In this document: one piece after another, positions 4,791-5,797 of the stretch | Layout of the letters: each line of letters begins with the position of its first letter | How positions within the stretch are numbered: the first letter of the stretch is position 1 | Assembly (NCBI GenBank): GCA_016199015.1 | Contig: JACQHN010000552.1 | Location: forward strand, 1-5,797 | Length of the DNA stretch: 5,797 nucleotides | Direction of reading: 5' to 3' | From: Nitrospira defluvii | GTDB lineage: Bacteria; Nitrospirota; Nitrospiria; Nitrospirales; Nitrospiraceae | The notes under the pieces: generated by a model | The model's database searches: none | Told to the model about the DNA's origin: nothing | What the model saw: only the letters and a program-made list of their open reading frames with translations | Made by a program: the position numbers and the translations under genes

Positions 4791-5797
4791 ATGAACAATC
4801 GAAGACACGGAAGGGTCATCTGTACGGCGCTGGCCTTCGCGCTCTGTCCAGGCTTTGCCTGGGGGCAGGTCACCGGCGATGCGCCGGGGGTGCGGCCAGA
4901 TGCGATTGTCGATTTGAAGACGGACGAAGGAATGGCGTTGGTGAAAGGTCGGTGGCGGTACCGAGACGTTAAGGTCATCGAGGTGGACCATCATAGCCCC
5001 GGGGCCGATCTCGCGCCGTCAGGTCCGCCGAATCGCACTCAAGATATCGACGTACATGCGGGCGCCGCGGACTTCGACGATACCAGTTGGGAGCAAATCA
5101 AACCCGCACAATTAGAGGAGCGGCGTTCGACCGGACGGCTCTGCTTCAACTGGTATCGCACCAGGGTGACGGTTCCAAGCAAGGTCGGCTCGTTCGATCC
5201 GACCGGTGCGACGGTTGTGTTTGAAATTGCCATCGATGACTACGCGGAGATCTGGGTCGATGGAAAGTTGCCGCTGGTCTTGGGACAGGCAGGCGGGCAA
5301 CTCATCAAGGGCTTCAATGCGCCGAACCGCGTGATGCTGACGAGGAATGCACGGGTCGGCCAGACCATTCAGCTCGCGGTGTTCGGCATCAATGGACCAC
5401 TGTCGAATCCGCCCGGGAATTTCATCTGGGTGCGCTCCGCCACGCTGGATTTCTACAAGCCCAACCAGATAGGCCCAAGGCAGTTCGTGAACACGGAGAT
5501 CGTCACAGTCGATCCGTCGCTCGATCAGATCATTGCGCCAGGCACCCAGCTTGAAAGGCTCGCTGGTGGCTTTCTCTTCACCGAGGGACCGGTCTGGGTC
5601 CCGGCCACCGCCAATTCAGAGGGCTATCTCCTCTTCAGCGACCCCAACCGGAACATGATCTACAAGTGGACCCCGGACGGTGAGGTCAGCGTCTTCCGCG
5701 AGCGCAGCGGCTACTCCGGCGCCGACGTGGCCGAGTACCGCCAGCCAGGCTCGAACGGCCTCTCCCTCGACCCGAAGGGAAGGCTCACGATCTGCGA
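4791..5797 (+). CDS. Exported SMP-30/gluconolactonase-like protein with N-terminal beta-sandwich-like domain (partial, runs off right edge)
   Basis: At least 335 residues are visible and the frame is still open at the edge. A signal peptide (hydrophobic CTALAFALCPGFAWG, cleavage near 25/26) sends it out of the cytoplasm. Residues about 90-225 look like a jelly-roll or galactose-binding-like fold of the type seen beside glycoside hydrolases: ADFDDTSWEQI, WYRTRVTVP, then VVFEIAIDDYAEIWVDGK. From about 250 the SMP-30/gluconolactonase/LRE beta-propeller (PF08450) begins: FTEGPVWVP with the metal-ligand-type Glu265, YLLFSDPNRNMIYKW (279-293) and GSNGLSLDPKGRLTIC (320-335). Members hydrolyse sugar lactones or related esters with a bound divalent metal; the substrate here is unknown. 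The ATG follows GGAGAGAG at 4781-4788. It lies directly downstream of the palindromic repeat, so it may have its own promoter rather than belonging to the GlcG operon. Confidence 0.88.
   Translation, partial: MNNRRHGRVICTALAFALCPGFAWGQVTGDAPGVRPDAIVDLKTDEGMALVKGRWRYRDVKVIEVDHHSPGADLAPSGPPNRTQDIDVHAGAADFDDTSWEQIKPAQLEERRSTGRLCFNWYRTRVTVPSKVGSFDPTGATVVFEIAIDDYAEIWVDGKLPLVLGQAGGQLIKGFNAPNRVMLTRNARVGQTIQLAVFGINGPLSNPPGNFIWVRSATLDFYKPNQIGPRQFVNTEIVTVDPSLDQIIAPGTQLERLAGGFLFTEGPVWVPATANSEGYLLFSDPNRNMIYKWTPDGEVSVFRERSGYSGADVAEYRQPGSNGLSLDPKGRLTIC

Overview
The window reads as an ordinary bacterial chromosome of moderately high GC. My best guess is a Nitrospira-type genome (Nitrospirota). The guess rests on the 122-bp palindromic intergenic element at 4650-4771, whose ends (GGATGCTGAAAACGG / CCATTTTGAGCATCC) look like a repeat family I remember from Nitrospira, and on 7-bp-period intergenic repeats of the ATAGCGT/ATGGCTG type. 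This is recollection, not a search result. I see no phage, insertion sequence, transposase, CRISPR array or toxin gene.

Layout. Positions 1-370 hold the 5' end of glgB (glycogen branching enzyme) on the minus strand, running off the left edge. A complete tRNA-Glu (UUC) with encoded CCA lies at 534-611 on the plus strand, behind a plausible extended -10 promoter. From 612 to 1356 there are about 745 bases with no convincing gene, only a tandem 10-bp repeat and small hairpins. An aquaporin-family channel follows at 1357-2148. The gap at 2149-2378 carries two inverted patches of heptamer repeats.

The core is a run of same-strand genes for exported proteins: a DM13-like protein with a Met/His tail (2379-2873), a stand-alone GlcG/HbpS-type heme-binding-family protein (2961-3443), and a paralogue in which the GlcG domain is joined to a C-terminal cupin (3530-4444). 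Each has a signal peptide and its own good Shine-Dalgarno site. After them, at 4609-4647, is a short fossil: the last ten codons of a second GlcG-cupin gene, differing from the intact gene only at synonymous positions. The palindromic element comes next, and then an exported SMP-30/gluconolactonase-like protein with an N-terminal beta-sandwich-like extension (4791 to the right edge).

How they may work together: DM13, GlcG/HbpS and cupin domains have all been linked to redox, heme or metal chemistry, and all these products appear to be sent out of the cytoplasm. A small periplasmic redox, heme or sugar-lactone module is a reasonable hypothesis, with the SMP-30-like enzyme as a possible partner beyond the repeat. 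No substrate can be read from the sequence. Two of the real genes, glgB and the SMP-30-like gene, run off the window edges and are therefore partial.
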